Below are positions 9,967 through 20,900 of a DNA stretch of 64,000 nt, piece after piece. The notes below the pieces were generated by a model. It worked only from the letters and a program-made list of their open reading frames with translations, made no database searches and was not told the origin of the DNA. The first letter of the stretch is position 1; each line of letters begins with the position of its first letter. The translations under genes were made by a program, and so were the position numbers. This stretch comes from Runella rosea (GTDB taxonomy: Bacteria; Bacteroidota; Bacteroidia; Cytophagales; Spirosomataceae): positions 558,001-622,000 of the forward strand of contig NZ_CP030850.1 in NCBI RefSeq assembly GCF_003325355.1, in the 5' to 3' direction.

Positions 9967-10929
9967 ATGAATATAACTGCACTTATAAAAAATGGATGCT
10001 GTATCCTTGGAATGATATTGACCTTCATAAGCTGTAGCGACAAAAAAGCCAAAGAAGAAACGGCCGCCAAGACCGACTCGATTTCAAAGCCCACGACCAA
10101 AAATCAAATTTTGGGAGTGGCACGTATCGAACCCGAAGATGGTATTATGAGCCTTACCGCAGGCACCAGCGGGCGGGTGTTGAGTGTAATGATAGACGAT
10201 AATCAAGCAGTGAAAAAAGGGCAAGTGCTGCTAGATGTTGAAGTAGTATTGGAAAATGCCCAATTGCGCCAAGCTCAGAGTAAAGTTGGCACCCAACAGG
10301 CCACTATCGCCGCCAATCAAGCAACGCTCGAAGCGTTGAAAGTAAGTCAAAATAATGCGCGAGATAATTATGAACGTAATCTTGACCTATACAAAGGGAA
10401 TGCCCAAACCAAACAAGCTTTGGACGATAGCAAAGCAACGTTTGAGAAACTCACCAAAGACCTCCTGACCGCCGAGGCCAACATCCGTCAGGCACAAGCT
10501 AAGGTTGGAGAGATACAAGCTGATATTAATTACTATAAAACAGTCGTCGAAAAAAAGAGAGTAGCGGCTTTGGTAGGAGGAAAAGTGTTGAAGGTATTGG
10601 TAAAAACGGGTGATTTTGTGAATAATGACACCAAAATCGCCGATTTTGCTCCCGACGGGGCATTGTTTGCCAAAACGGAAGTAGATGAACTCTACGCCGA
10701 GCGAGTACAGGTAGGACAAAAAGCATTTATTCTCTCACAAACATCAGGGGATACTTTAGCTACGGGCACAGTGAGCTACGCCGCTGATTATCTAAAACAA
10801 AAATCACTTTTTAAAGATCAATCAACCGAACAAGAAGACCGTAGGGTGCGGGATGTGTCTATTCGCCTCGAATCAGGCAAAATGCCGCTGATTGGTAGCC
10901 GTGTAGATTGTATTATTGTTTTGAAGTAA
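9967..10929 (+). CDS. HlyD/DevB-like periplasmic adaptor lipoprotein
   Basis: The 320-residue protein starts with a lipoprotein signal; the lipobox is FISC with Cys23 as the lipidated residue. A biotinyl-lipoyl-like half-motif (GRVLSVMIDDNQAVKKGQVL) precedes a long alpha-helical hairpin rich in Ala, Gln and Lys (about 95-185), followed by the second lipoyl half and a beta-barrel domain. This is the membrane-fusion protein plan. It should bridge the inner-membrane ABC permease to the TolC channel encoded downstream. It lies 18 bp after the ATPase gene and 36 bp before the permease gene. Confidence 0.9.
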   Translation: MNITALIKNGCCILGMILTFISCSDKKAKEETAAKTDSISKPTTKNQILGVARIEPEDGIMSLTAGTSGRVLSVMIDDNQAVKKGQVLLDVEVVLENAQLRQAQSKVGTQQATIAANQATLEALKVSQNNARDNYERNLDLYKGNAQTKQALDDSKATFEKLTKDLLTAEANIRQAQAKVGEIQADINYYKTVVEKKRVAALVGGKVLKVLVKTGDFVNNDTKIADFAPDGALFAKTEVDELYAERVQVGQKAFILSQTSGDTLATGTVSYAADYLKQKSLFKDQSTEQEDRRVRDVSIRLESGKMPLIGSRVDCIIVLK

Positions 10930-10965
10930 CAGCTAACGGAAAAACGTCTAACGAACTAATAAAAA

Positions 10966-12084
10966 ATGTTCAAAGAAGCCTTCAAATTTATGTGGTACGA
11001 CAAGGCCAAGATGTTTGGAATCTTGTTTGGTATCATTTTGTCCGTGTTTTTGATTGGACAACAACTCGGTATCTGCTTTGCTCTTTTGGGGGGAACGATT
11101 TCGTTGGCGGAAAACAACAAGCAGTATGTGTGGGTAGTGAGCGATAAAAGTCAGCAAGTCAGTGATTTACCTTTGTTGGATATGCGTATATCGCGGGAAT
11201 TGATGACGGTGGCGGGGGTGTTGAGGGTCAATACGATGGTGGTAGGAGCGGGGAGTGCTAAGTTTAAAGACGACACTAAAACCCCCATCACGCTCATTGG
11301 GACACAATCGCCGAGGCATATTGGCGGACCTTGGAATTTTGTGAAGGGGAGTTTGGAAGATTTACAACAAGAAGGAGCGATTATTACCGATGAATACGAC
11401 CAGATTTCCTCCAAAAAAATTAAAATAGGCGACCATTTTGAATTTAACGGCAACCGCGTTTTTTTGAGTGGAAACACCAGAGGAGCCAAAGGACTGGGAG
11501 TAGCGTATGGGTTCACGACCGTTGAACGTGTACGTAAACTTTGTAAGATTCCTACTACCCAGGCGTCGGCTTTCTTGATTGAAATTGAAAAAGGCTACAC
11601 CAATCAAGAAGTGGTGGACAATATTAACAAGGAAATAAAAGGTGTAAAAGCCCGCGATGGACAGGTGTATACCGACGAAAGTTTAAAGTATTTTGCGCTC
11701 AATAGCGGCATTGTTGCTTCGTTTGGGTTGTTGGTCATTTTTGCCATTATTACGGGTTTTGCCATTGTGGGCTTAACGATGTTTTCGGCAGTTAACGACC
11801 GCCTTAAAGATTACGGCACGCTCAAAGCCATTGGGGGTACAAACGGCATCATCCGTCAACTGATTTTATGGCAAGCGGTACTCTATTCGGTGGTGGGTTT
11901 TGGGGTGGCCTATGTGCTACTCAGGGGCTTTGTGAATGTTACGAAAACCAGCCTCAATATTAAAATTACGCCTTATTTGACGCTCTTCTTGATTGGCGTT
12001 ACGCTTTTTATTGCCATCCTAGGGAGTTTGTTTGCCATGCGTAAAATCATCAAAATGGAGCCTGCACAAGTATTTAGAACTTAA
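10966..12084 (+). CDS. FtsX-like ABC permease (DevC type)
   Basis: The 372-residue membrane protein has one N-terminal transmembrane segment (about 17-42), a large periplasmic domain (about 45-240) and three C-terminal segments (about 245-275, 295-320, 330-355). This is the MacB/FtsX four-helix plan. The tail reads MRKIIKMEPAQVFRT, the usual ending of DevC/MacB permeases. It is the membrane component of the operon and pairs with the ATPase at 9262. Ten bases separate its stop from the TolC gene's start. Confidence 0.92.
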   Translation: MFKEAFKFMWYDKAKMFGILFGIILSVFLIGQQLGICFALLGGTISLAENNKQYVWVVSDKSQQVSDLPLLDMRISRELMTVAGVLRVNTMVVGAGSAKFKDDTKTPITLIGTQSPRHIGGPWNFVKGSLEDLQQEGAIITDEYDQISSKKIKIGDHFEFNGNRVFLSGNTRGAKGLGVAYGFTTVERVRKLCKIPTTQASAFLIEIEKGYTNQEVVDNINKEIKGVKARDGQVYTDESLKYFALNSGIVASFGLLVIFAIITGFAIVGLTMFSAVNDRLKDYGTLKAIGGTNGIIRQLILWQAVLYSVVGFGVAYVLLRGFVNVTKTSLNIKITPYLTLFLIGVTLFIAILGSLFAMRKIIKMEPAQVFRT

Positions 12085-12094
12085 AGATTTAGCG

Positions 12095-13405
12095 ATGAAA
12101 AAGGCATTCGTTTGCATCTACATAATTTTATTCTGTTTTCAAATGGCATCGGCTCAACGCTTAACGCTCAATGATGCCATTAAAATGGCGTTGGAAAATC
12201 GTTGGGAACTCAAAAACCAACAATTGCAGGTTCAGTTGGCCGAAGGAGAAAATGACAAATTGAAAGCCAAGTGGCTTCCCCAAGTTAATGCTTCGGCCGA
12301 TATGCGCTGGAATACGCAGTTGCAAACCTCCGTTTTTAAAAATGCGCCTTTTGCCAACGGGCAAGATGTAAAATTGGTTTTGGGAGTACCATTTAATAAT
12401 AATCTGGGGCTCAGTGCCGAGCAAAAAGTCTATGATGCCGCCACGAAATACGACCGACAGCTCAACCAAGCGACGGTACAAAGTCAAACCATAACGCTTG
12501 AAAAATTAAAGTCAGACTTAAAATTGGCTGTAACAGAGGCGTATTTTGCGGCATTGTTTCAGAGGGAGAAGTTGGTTTTAGCAGAGAAAACCGTTGAGCG
12601 AACAAAGGCATATTGGGAAGCTGGAAAAACCAAGTTTGAAAAAGGAGCATTGCTCAAAAACGATTTAGATCGCCTAGTATTGGAGTTCAATAATGCGCAA
12701 TCTAACCTCAATAAATCTCGGCAAGATGAGGCGCTGAGTGTAGAAAACCTGAAGTACCAAATTGGTCTAAAAAGCGAAGTAGTTGTCGAACTGACAGAAA
12801 ACTTAACCTCTTTATTTCTGCAAAACCAGTCATTGTCGCTAGAAAGTACGATTGACCAACGCCCCGAAATTTTACAAGAACAGGCTGCCCTGAAAATAAA
12901 TGAGTTGACCGAGCAAAAACAAAAAGCGCGGCTAGCCCCAGTGGTATCGGCTTATGGAAATTATACGGCCTTGCAGCTGAATGATACATTCAATCCTTTT
13001 GCTTCGGGAACGTGGTTTCCGTTCAATTACATCGGTATGAAACTCAACGTCCCCGTTTTTGACGGAAAACAAACGGCACTTTTGAAACGCGATTATGCAA
13101 TTAAGGCCCAAGTAAATCGTAATAACGTAGAGAAACTGAAGGCTGATTTTGGGTACGAAGTGCGCAATACTACTAACATTCTGAACCAAGAAAAAATCAA
13201 CTTAGAGGACACAAAAGCCAATTTGGTATTGGCCCAGCAAATTCTAGAAACCGACCGCTTTCGTTACGAAAAAGGCACAATCTTGCTTTCTGATTTAAAA
13301 AATACCGAATATAGCCTACAAAGTGCTGAAAACAATTACCTCACGAGCGTTTATAACTTCTTAGTGGCCGCGGTCCGATACAAAAAAGCCGTGGGAGGAT
13401 TATGA
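12095..13405 (+). CDS. TolC family outer membrane channel protein
   Basis: I place the start at the ATG at 12095, where a clean signal peptide begins (MKKAFVCIYIILFCFQMASAQ). A longer in-frame reading from 12032 overlaps the permease gene and adds 21 residues without signal character. The mature 415 residues show two repeats of long amphipathic helices with LTLNDAIKMALENRWELKNQ at the start and the matching second-half motif around KLNVPVFDGKQ, typical of outer membrane efflux proteins. It provides the exit duct for the preceding ABC exporter. Confidence 0.9.
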   Translation: MKKAFVCIYIILFCFQMASAQRLTLNDAIKMALENRWELKNQQLQVQLAEGENDKLKAKWLPQVNASADMRWNTQLQTSVFKNAPFANGQDVKLVLGVPFNNNLGLSAEQKVYDAATKYDRQLNQATVQSQTITLEKLKSDLKLAVTEAYFAALFQREKLVLAEKTVERTKAYWEAGKTKFEKGALLKNDLDRLVLEFNNAQSNLNKSRQDEALSVENLKYQIGLKSEVVVELTENLTSLFLQNQSLSLESTIDQRPEILQEQAALKINELTEQKQKARLAPVVSAYGNYTALQLNDTFNPFASGTWFPFNYIGMKLNVPVFDGKQTALLKRDYAIKAQVNRNNVEKLKADFGYEVRNTTNILNQEKINLEDTKANLVLAQQILETDRFRYEKGTILLSDLKNTEYSLQSAENNYLTSVYNFLVAAVRYKKAVGGL

Positions 13406-13432
13406 TTTTTTGCGTAAAGTGCTTCTCTATAG

Positions 13433-13480
13433 GCGTCAGAAAGGGCATAAAACAAAAAAAACTCAGATTTCTCTGAGCTT
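13433..13480 (-). terminator. Rho-independent terminator, third copy of the element-end sequence
   Basis: Read on the minus strand, CTCAGAGAAATCTGAG forms a hairpin followed by eight T, 3' of the TonB receptor gene. The 48 bp here differ at only two positions from 16228-16275, which lies inside the element's terminal repeat. It is therefore both a terminator and a partial third copy of that sequence, lacking the tRNA part. Confidence 0.75.
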
Positions 13481-13556
13481 GGGGGTATGAATAAAACCAG
13501 AAATAGCCATTTCTGGCAAACAAGATCATCGCTTTTAGCGTAACAACTTTTGTATA

Positions 13557-16022
13557 TTAGAACTCGCGCTCACCAAATTCGCTCGATGGTAACTTGGTTT
13601 TTCGATCAGTTTTGTTGAAGCTATACGATAGGTTTAACAGGAAAATATTGGTCTCTTGGATGTAATTGGTGGTGGTGTAAAAATTACTACCCCAAGTTGA
13701 AATTCGTTGTTCATTGACTTTCATTTTCCCGAATGAGGTATTTTGCCAAAGCAGTGAAACACTCATTTTGTTGTTCATAAATGATTTTTTGACCGAAAAA
13801 TTAGGCTGATAAAACCGCGAGTCCTCGCCCTGCGCGGTGTTTCTCGCCGATAAATACGATAAATTGAACTGCGTACTCAAGGTTGGCGAAATTTGATAGT
13901 TGAGATTGGAATTTATGGAATATACCCAGCCTTGGCTATTGACTACCACCGACTTATCAAACAGTGTGCCCTTGATTTTTAGATTATAAACGTTTCCACC
14001 GACAAAGATTTTCAGCTTTTTAACTAACGAAATCGTCACCCCAATTTCCGAACCCATCAACCGCGCCTTGCCTGCGTTGGTGTAAATTCGGTTCAAAATG
14101 GTGTCGTTATATACGCTGTTAACGCGGTTGACGATGTCCGTTATTTGCTGCCGATACACATTCCAGTACAACGACACTTTCTTAAAATCCTTGGTCAACC
14201 CCAACTCGTAAATTCCCACAAATTCAGGACGGATGTTGGGATCGCCTTGTTCGAGGGTTTCGCTGTGTTCGCGTTCGGGATAAGGGTTCAGTTCATTATT
14301 GGTCGAACGTTGCACGCGGCGACTGTAGGCGGCTTTGAGTCGCAGGTCTTTTCCCATATCGTACAGCAAATTGGCCGATGGGAACAAATTTGATAATTTC
14401 AAATCATTGGGTTGGCCGCCACGGTCATCCGTAAATTCCCGAAGGGCATTCTCATACCGCATTCCTGACGAAAATTCCAGCTTTTTGTACTTCCCTGCGT
14501 ACTGCGCATACAGGCCATGAATGCGATTATAAATGGCGACGTTGGCCGTAAAAGCAGGATTGACTACCAACGGTTGATTGTTGCCGTTTTTGTCTGAATA
14601 AACAAACACACCCTCTTGGTTTTGTTGACGGTACTGGTAGCCCAGAGATAGTTTTCCAATGCCTATTTGCTTTTCATAATCTGCTTTAAGGCGAAGGGCC
14701 TGGAGCGGATTAGAGCCAGTGTTGAGGGTGTATTGAAGCGTGTCTCTGAGGTTATTGATGTTGATATTGCTATTTTTAGTAAAGCCATCAATCAGCGCAT
14801 TTTCGTACAATCCCGAAACGCTCAAGGTCGAGGCGTTTTTGAATTTGTGGGTATAGTCGAGGTTTAACACTTTAAATTCGCCCGATTTTAGTACCAAGTT
14901 GGGATTAAAATACTGCGTTCTGCCCACTACCTGATTGGTAAGAAGATTGGTTTTGGTGTTGTTTCGGTAATAAATATCGGCCGTGCGATACTGGTCGCGG
15001 GCACCAAGATACACCCCCGCAGAAAGCTCATCCGATTTTGAAATGGTATAAATGACCGATGCCCGGGCGCCGTAGTTATCTCGTTTTAGGCTCCGCTCTC
15101 CATCGCTTGGGAACTGGGTCAATACGTTGTTAATAATGGTATAAACATCTCCTTCTCTTCTTCCAGCAATGTCGTTTTTGAGGTAATTTCCCGAAACCGT
15201 CACGTCCCACTTTCCTTTTCGGTAATTGAGCGTGGCATCGGCCCCGTAGCGAAGCGGTTCAGTCGCGTTTTCGTAGGCTTTCAGGCGCGGCAGGCCGTAT
15301 TGGACGTTGGTTGTCAGCGACAAACCGTCGTTGGTGCCTGTTTTCGTAACAATGTTGATGATTCCTGCTTTGCCGTCGGCGTCGTATTTGGCCGAGGGAG
15401 CCGTTATCATTTCTATCTTTTCAATGGTATTGGCTGGAATTTGCGACAAAATCGTGGCGGCATCAATCTGGGAAGGTTTGCCATTGACCAAAATCAAAAA
15501 GCCTTTTGACCCTCTAACCGTAATTTCTCCTTCGGCATTGACCATTACGGAGGGGATGTTTTTCAGGACGTCGGTGGCCGTACCACCACGCGCCACTTCA
15601 AACTGTTCGGCTTTAAACACCTGTTTTTCGAGGGTAGCTACCACGTTGGGTTTGATTCCCGTAACCGTCACCACGTCGAGTTGTTGACTCGATGGACTGA
15701 GCGCAATCGAACCCAAATCAAGCCGTTGGCTGGCTTTGTCATAACTTACCTCAATGTACCTGGTTTTATAGCCTACATATTCGACCTTAATAACGTATTT
15801 ATCGTCTTTCAAGCCCACAAACTGAAATGAACCTTTGTCGTCGGCTACTTCTCCCTTGACCATACTTCCCTGACTTTTGGATTCCAGTCGAATCGTGGCA
15901 AACGCCAGCGGCTCGGTCGTCAGCGAGTCAACGAGTTTTCCTTTGATAAAACTACCTGATTGGGTAAAAGCAGCCAGCGAAATGTGCAGCAGCAAAGGGA
16001 GAAGCAAAATTTTTCTTAACAT
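13557..16022 (-). CDS. TonB-dependent receptor with carboxypeptidase-regulatory domain and OMP_b-brl_3-type barrel
   Basis: I choose the ATG at 16022, where a signal peptide begins (MLRKILLLPLLLHISLAAFTQ); starting at 16052 adds ten residues before it. The 821-residue protein has a CarboxypepD_reg-like beta-sandwich (about 22-110), a TonB plug (about 120-220, with PSVMVNAEGEITVRGSKGFL and KIEMITAPSAKYDADGKAG) and a C-terminal beta barrel. This is the plan of Bacteroidota receptors with the outer membrane beta-barrel family 3. The ligand is unknown; no SusD partner lies beside it. A promoter -7 box of TAnnTTTG form (TATTTTTG on the minus strand) is at 16050-16057. It stands alone, just outside the element. 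Confidence 0.88.
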   Translation of the reverse strand: MLRKILLLPLLLHISLAAFTQSGSFIKGKLVDSLTTEPLAFATIRLESKSQGSMVKGEVADDKGSFQFVGLKDDKYVIKVEYVGYKTRYIEVSYDKASQRLDLGSIALSPSSQQLDVVTVTGIKPNVVATLEKQVFKAEQFEVARGGTATDVLKNIPSVMVNAEGEITVRGSKGFLILVNGKPSQIDAATILSQIPANTIEKIEMITAPSAKYDADGKAGIINIVTKTGTNDGLSLTTNVQYGLPRLKAYENATEPLRYGADATLNYRKGKWDVTVSGNYLKNDIAGRREGDVYTIINNVLTQFPSDGERSLKRDNYGARASVIYTISKSDELSAGVYLGARDQYRTADIYYRNNTKTNLLTNQVVGRTQYFNPNLVLKSGEFKVLNLDYTHKFKNASTLSVSGLYENALIDGFTKNSNININNLRDTLQYTLNTGSNPLQALRLKADYEKQIGIGKLSLGYQYRQQNQEGVFVYSDKNGNNQPLVVNPAFTANVAIYNRIHGLYAQYAGKYKKLEFSSGMRYENALREFTDDRGGQPNDLKLSNLFPSANLLYDMGKDLRLKAAYSRRVQRSTNNELNPYPEREHSETLEQGDPNIRPEFVGIYELGLTKDFKKVSLYWNVYRQQITDIVNRVNSVYNDTILNRIYTNAGKARLMGSEIGVTISLVKKLKIFVGGNVYNLKIKGTLFDKSVVVNSQGWVYSINSNLNYQISPTLSTQFNLSYLSARNTAQGEDSRFYQPNFSVKKSFMNNKMSVSLLWQNTSFGKMKVNEQRISTWGSNFYTTTNYIQETNIFLLNLSYSFNKTDRKTKLPSSEFGEREF

Positions 16023-16150
16023 GTAAATGGGGTGAGATAAACAAACACCCAAAAATACGACAAAATGCGTTCAAAGGTTTCGCCTTTTGAATCAATCTCA
16101 AAATTGAGGTTTGGGAATTTGAACAAATTTGTGATTCTAATAGGTGAAGT

Positions 16151-16191
16151 TTTTGATACCCTTACAATTTTAATCAAAACGGGTATCAAAA
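16151..16191. repeat. 11-bp inverted repeat of a GGGTATCAAAA motif, outside the element
   Basis: TTTTGATACCC (16151-16161) and GGGTATCAAAA (16181-16191) form a perfect 11-bp inverted repeat with a 19-base spacer. The same motif recurs inside the element at 16343-16366, 45012 and 45165, so this may be an integrase-type binding site left by another integration event. Confidence 0.45.
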
Positions 16192-16210
16192 TTAAAAGGT
16201 TTGATTTTTT

Positions 16211-16296
16211 AAAAAAGTGCCCTAGAAGCGCCAGAAAGGGCATAAAACAAAAAAAGCTCAGATTTCTCTGAGCTTCTAAGCGGTCCGGACGGGACT
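16211..16296. repeat. attL: left 86-bp direct repeat of the integrated element
   Basis: These 86 bases match 45207-45292 with a single A/G difference. They contain, on the minus strand, the last 20 bases of tRNA-Asp (ending GTCCGGACCG) followed by a hairpin terminator (16254-16275). Homology stops exactly where the tRNA continues on the right side, as expected for a tRNA 3'-end attachment site. Confidence 0.9.
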
Positions 16297-16342
16297 GAAA
16301 ATTAGTGTTGATTATCAGTTAGTTAGGCCAGTTTTTGAAGTT

Positions 16343-16366
16343 GGGTATCATACAGGGTATCAAAAA
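16343..16366 (+). repeat. Two GGGTATCA direct repeats inside the left end
   Basis: GGGTATCA (16343-16350) and GGGTATCAAAAA (16355-16366) lie about 50 bp inside attL. The motif matches copies near the right end and is a candidate arm-type integrase site. The rest of 16297-16512 shows no gene. Confidence 0.45.
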
Positions 16367-16512
16367 TTGAATTTAGATTATTTTTCCACTAGGGAGCTGG
16401 TGTTTACTCCCAATATAAAGTAATGCGGATGTGAAATGAGGTAACTAAATAAGAAGAATACGATTTAGGTTGCGATGGATACATAAAATCTTAGTTGGAT
16501 GAAATTCTTAAA

Positions 16513-17964
16513 TTAATACTCCCATCTTGAATTAAGTATATCATAAATGTAATAACCTTCATTCACTGGATGTGAGATTGTTTTTAATCTATCTCCATCT
16601 TTGTAATTATAATAATTGATGTTAAACCAATCTACTGAGCTTTTTGGTTTAATGAAAGAAAGACCTAAAGCTACAGCTAAAATAGGAAAATCACTTTTCC
16701 AGGTTTCATTAGAAGGTAATATATTAATTATGGATGTGAATTTATGTATTTCCTGCTTTTCTAAATAGGTTAAAGGTATTTTTAAACTTGTAGAATTGCC
16801 ATTGTCATGAATTAAAACTCTATCACTATTAATAATTGGTAAACGAGAACCGCCTCCATATAAAATAATAGGCTTATTAGAATAATTTCTTGTCATTTCT
16901 TTGTTAAACCAATAAACTCTTTTATTAAATAACTTATAAATAATCGCATTTAATTGCTTATTTATTTTCTCTAAAGTGTCATTTAAGCTCTTGTTATTTT
17001 TCCATTGTCCAGTATTAATTTTAGATATAACTTCTATCTCAGCATCTTTTAGATTGGCTAATGACGGCGTTTGGTTAGCATAATTTATATAAACATTGTT
17101 GGCAGCTAATAGATAACTTTCAGAAGCTAAATATCGAATTTCGCCACCAATTTGAATTGAAAAAAAAGATATATCAGTGCTCCCTCCACCGATATCCATA
17201 ATTGCATAGTATCCAGGCTCAAGTTGTCTGGTTTTTACAATGAATGTTAATCCAGCAGCAGTTTCAGGGTAAACTGAAATGCCAAAATTATTGATATAAC
17301 TATCAAAGCTTATTTCATCAAAATGCTTGTATGAATTATATATATTTAAGACATCTGCTTTAAGGTCTTGTGTTGATGCATTTAGAAAATCATCCTTTGA
17401 ATTATACTTTTTTTGAAGCATTTCTGATATTAAAAGTATATTTTCAAACTTTCTTTTTCTCTTGATATTCTTCTTCTGAGACCATTCTGTAGGGATGCCG
17501 AGTTGAACGGTGAACTCTATGTCATCATTTTCAGATTTATTTTGAGTGTATTTAGAAAGTAATCCACCAATTCTTGTTGCCTTCTGTGCTAAGGATTTAT
17601 AATGTTCTTTTATTGAAAAGAGTACATAAGTAATATATACAACAGATAAAAATTCTGGAGTATAGTTTCTAAATCTATTGTAAATATAAAAACTAGAATC
17701 ATTGATAGGTTTCCCATAAGTTTCAACATGGAATTCATAGTCCTCAGCTGCGGCTATCTTAAAATATACGTATTCTTCTTTTATATTTAATGACTTATCA
17801 TTCCCATATTCAAACCTACCATCTAAGTTTTCAGTAATTTGTGAGAGCAAAAAATAACTCCCATTGGAAAAAATAAAAAATTCATGAGTATCATTTTCAA
17901 TACTATATACACAAGATTTAGTCTGAAATGTACCAAAATCAAGGCCAATATTATATTTTTTCAT
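16513..17964 (-). CDS. Hsp70/actin-fold ATPase, defence-associated
   Basis: The 483-residue protein has the three nucleotide-binding signatures of the Hsp70/actin fold: phosphate-1 LDFGTFQTKS (8-17), phosphate-2 MDIGGGSTD (256-264) and the adenosine motif LYGGGSR (368-374). It lacks the C-terminal substrate-binding domain of true DnaK (over 600 residues), so it is an Hsp70-like ATPase of unknown partner. Its ATG overlaps the stop of the upstream helicase gene by 4 bp (ATGA), so the two are translationally coupled and probably form a complex. It is the last gene of the defence operon. Coding sequence is very AT-rich, like the helicase and unlike the DUF499 gene. Fold call is firm, function unknown. 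Confidence 0.8.
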   Translation of the reverse strand: MKKYNIGLDFGTFQTKSCVYSIENDTHEFFIFSNGSYFLLSQITENLDGRFEYGNDKSLNIKEEYVYFKIAAAEDYEFHVETYGKPINDSSFYIYNRFRNYTPEFLSVVYITYVLFSIKEHYKSLAQKATRIGGLLSKYTQNKSENDDIEFTVQLGIPTEWSQKKNIKRKRKFENILLISEMLQKKYNSKDDFLNASTQDLKADVLNIYNSYKHFDEISFDSYINNFGISVYPETAAGLTFIVKTRQLEPGYYAIMDIGGGSTDISFFSIQIGGEIRYLASESYLLAANNVYINYANQTPSLANLKDAEIEVISKINTGQWKNNKSLNDTLEKINKQLNAIIYKLFNKRVYWFNKEMTRNYSNKPIILYGGGSRLPIINSDRVLIHDNGNSTSLKIPLTYLEKQEIHKFTSIINILPSNETWKSDFPILAVALGLSFIKPKSSVDWFNINYYNYKDGDRLKTISHPVNEGYYIYDILNSRWEY

Positions 17965-20900
17965 ATTATTTTTAATAAATTGATAGAGATAATAGAATGT
18001 GAAACCTCAATTCTTGCATTAGTATTAATTTTTTCCAAGTCTATCTGTTTTTGAAGGAAATTCTTTTTTTCTTTAATGAGGATGGCTTCAATACCATTGT
18101 TATTTATAATCATTTCACTAATCCTATTAATACGACTATTGATATATTTAAGCTCTTGTTCTGTTCGACGTTTAATAGATGAGAAAAACTTTATTTCTTC
18201 ATCATCTCTAATGTCTTTTTCTCTGTTTTTTATTTCCATCATTATAGAAGGTCTGATGGCTTGAACAATTTCAGTGTTTAGTTTAACATTATCATCATAT
18301 AGCTGCTCACAATTTAATTGTAAAATACCATAAATGTAGTCGCTTATATTTTCATCTAATATTTCTATAGACTCTTCTTTGTTTAAATCGGCTAACGATG
18401 ACTTTAAATAATGTATGGTATTTATTTTGCCATTTCCAGAATTCTTCAAGACACTTATCTTATAAACTGTAAAAATATAGAACCCACTATTAATATCAAA
18501 TTTGGGGGATATTTTATTTGTATTTATGGCAATTTTATAAGCCAAATTTTGATTATATTTTTGTTGAGAAAAATAATTAGTTATTGCATTAATAAAGGGG
18601 TGGAATGCGGATATATATTCGATTTTTTTGTGTTTAAAAGCATATAATTGATCGAAAGTAATTGTAATCTCTCTTGATTTTATATATTGATTTTTAAATT
18701 TTCTATATAAATTTTCCAACTCAGGGTTCTTGCTAGAGGAGTCTTTATATTGTTCAATAAAATCAATAAGTATTGATGTATTATTTGATGGAAGTTCAAG
18801 AATTGAAATATTGGGATCTTCGTTTTTTAATTTAATAGAACTTAATTCTATTCGCAAAATATTTTCAATATATTTAATTATTTCTTCTTTTGTTAAGTAT
18901 CTGTTATTTTTTTCAATTAAGTCTATTTCATTTTGGAAATGGAAATCATTTGCAAAGGCGTCTGCAAGCTCACTTCTTACATTTTCTAATGTTTGTTTAT
19001 TGTTTTCGATTGCTCTACTTAATCGCTCTAATTCATTATTTTGTTCAATTAAACTTAATTTAGTTTTATAGAGAGATTCTATACCTTTGGTAATAAGTTC
19101 TCCAAGGGGCTCATTTTCCCCTAATATTTCTTCTAAATCTCCTAACGATTCTCGAAAAAGATTGATTCGTGTATATAGTTTTGAATAAATTCGTTCCTCA
19201 ATTGTGTCTTTTAAAATTAAATTATATATATTAATTATGGGTGATTGCTGTCCAACTCTATCAATGCGGCCAATTCGTTGTTCAATAACCATTGGATTCC
19301 ATGGTAAATCATAGTTAACTATTGCATCACAAAATTGGAAGTCAAGACCTTCACTCCCTACTTCGGAGGAAAGTAAAATCTTTATATTTTCGTTGTATTG
19401 AAATCTTTCGATACGTTCGGTTCTATCTGTAATAGCGCCATAAATTATTTCAGTTTCAATATTTAACTCTTTTAGTTTGATTTTAAGATACAATAGTGTA
19501 TTAGTGAAAAAAGCGAATATTATAAGTTTTTTATTATTATTTATTACTACTTCTCTGATAATACTTTTAAGTCCATCAAATTTACTATCCGTTAAAGTGG
19601 TAGTATAATTACCTTTTTTTAAATCTTCTGTACTAGTCAAATATGTAATTATACAACTTGCTATTTGTCTTTTTCGCTGTATTAAACCTATATTATGTTC
19701 ATCGTATTCATTGATTACAGAGTTGTAAATCAGTGTTTCGTCGGAAGTTAGAGTGATTGTAATTGTTTTTGGATTACGCTTAACAACTTCGTTATCATTC
19801 ATAACGTCCTTTTTCCTTGTACGACTATATAAATGATTTAATGAATTTAATTCAACGAGGTCTTGCTGTATTTTAATTCGATTTTCTGTGGAATTTTCTC
19901 CGTCAATCATATTTTTTATTGCCCGTTGATATAATTTGTCATTTTGATAAATTTCATTTATCGTAGACTGTTGGGTGAAATAAATCTGATCGTCTACACT
20001 CATTTCAGAAACCACCAATGAATTGTTTAGTTCTGTCGCAATTTCATTTAGAGGTGAGTTTGAGTTTAGTTTAGTAAGTGCTTTGATAAATGGCCGATTT
20101 TGATTTATAGCATTATTAAAAACACCATAATTACTATATCCTTCTTTATCAAGTATTCGAATAAGGTTATAGAGGTTCCTAAGCTCTGTCATTATAGGTG
20201 TTGCAGTAAGGAAAATTACCGCCTCTGAATTGTCTACTATTTTTGCTACTCCTTTATGTTGAGCTGTATCACTATTGCGAATTTTATGCGCTTCATCACA
20301 AATAAGTAAATCAAATTTGTAATTATTTTCTGCTATTATATTTTGCAGTTCCTCTTGTCGACATTTTTCATAATTAATAACTCCAAAGATGGTTTTTCTT
20401 GCTGCATTTATATCATTCTGGATGTCTTGTATAAGCTCATTTGAATTTAAATATTTTTTTAATGTAAAATTAAATTTTTCTTGAAGTTCAGTTTTCCATT
20501 TATCACAGAGTGAGTTTGTACAAATTATTAGTGCGTTATTTAAATTTCCCCTCGCTGCTAATTCAAGCATTATATGGCCTGCTTCAATTGTCTTTCCTAA
20601 TCCAACCTCATCTGCAATTAATATTCTCTTTAAATCAGATTTTAAAAATTTAATTAAAGGCTTATACTGATAAGCTTTGAATATAGTACGTGATGACTTT
20701 AGACTGGAGATTGTATTTGTAGTCGTATTTTTTACTTTATATAGAGTATTTGCAATTGAAAAATCACGAAAGTCGCCCAAAGAATTATTTGATAAGAGAT
20801 CCCATGAAGTAGAAATTTTTATTTCTTCTTGTATCTCATGCTCAGCCAGAACTTCTAGTGAACCATCATCCCATAGAATATCATAGTATTGATAGCCCGC

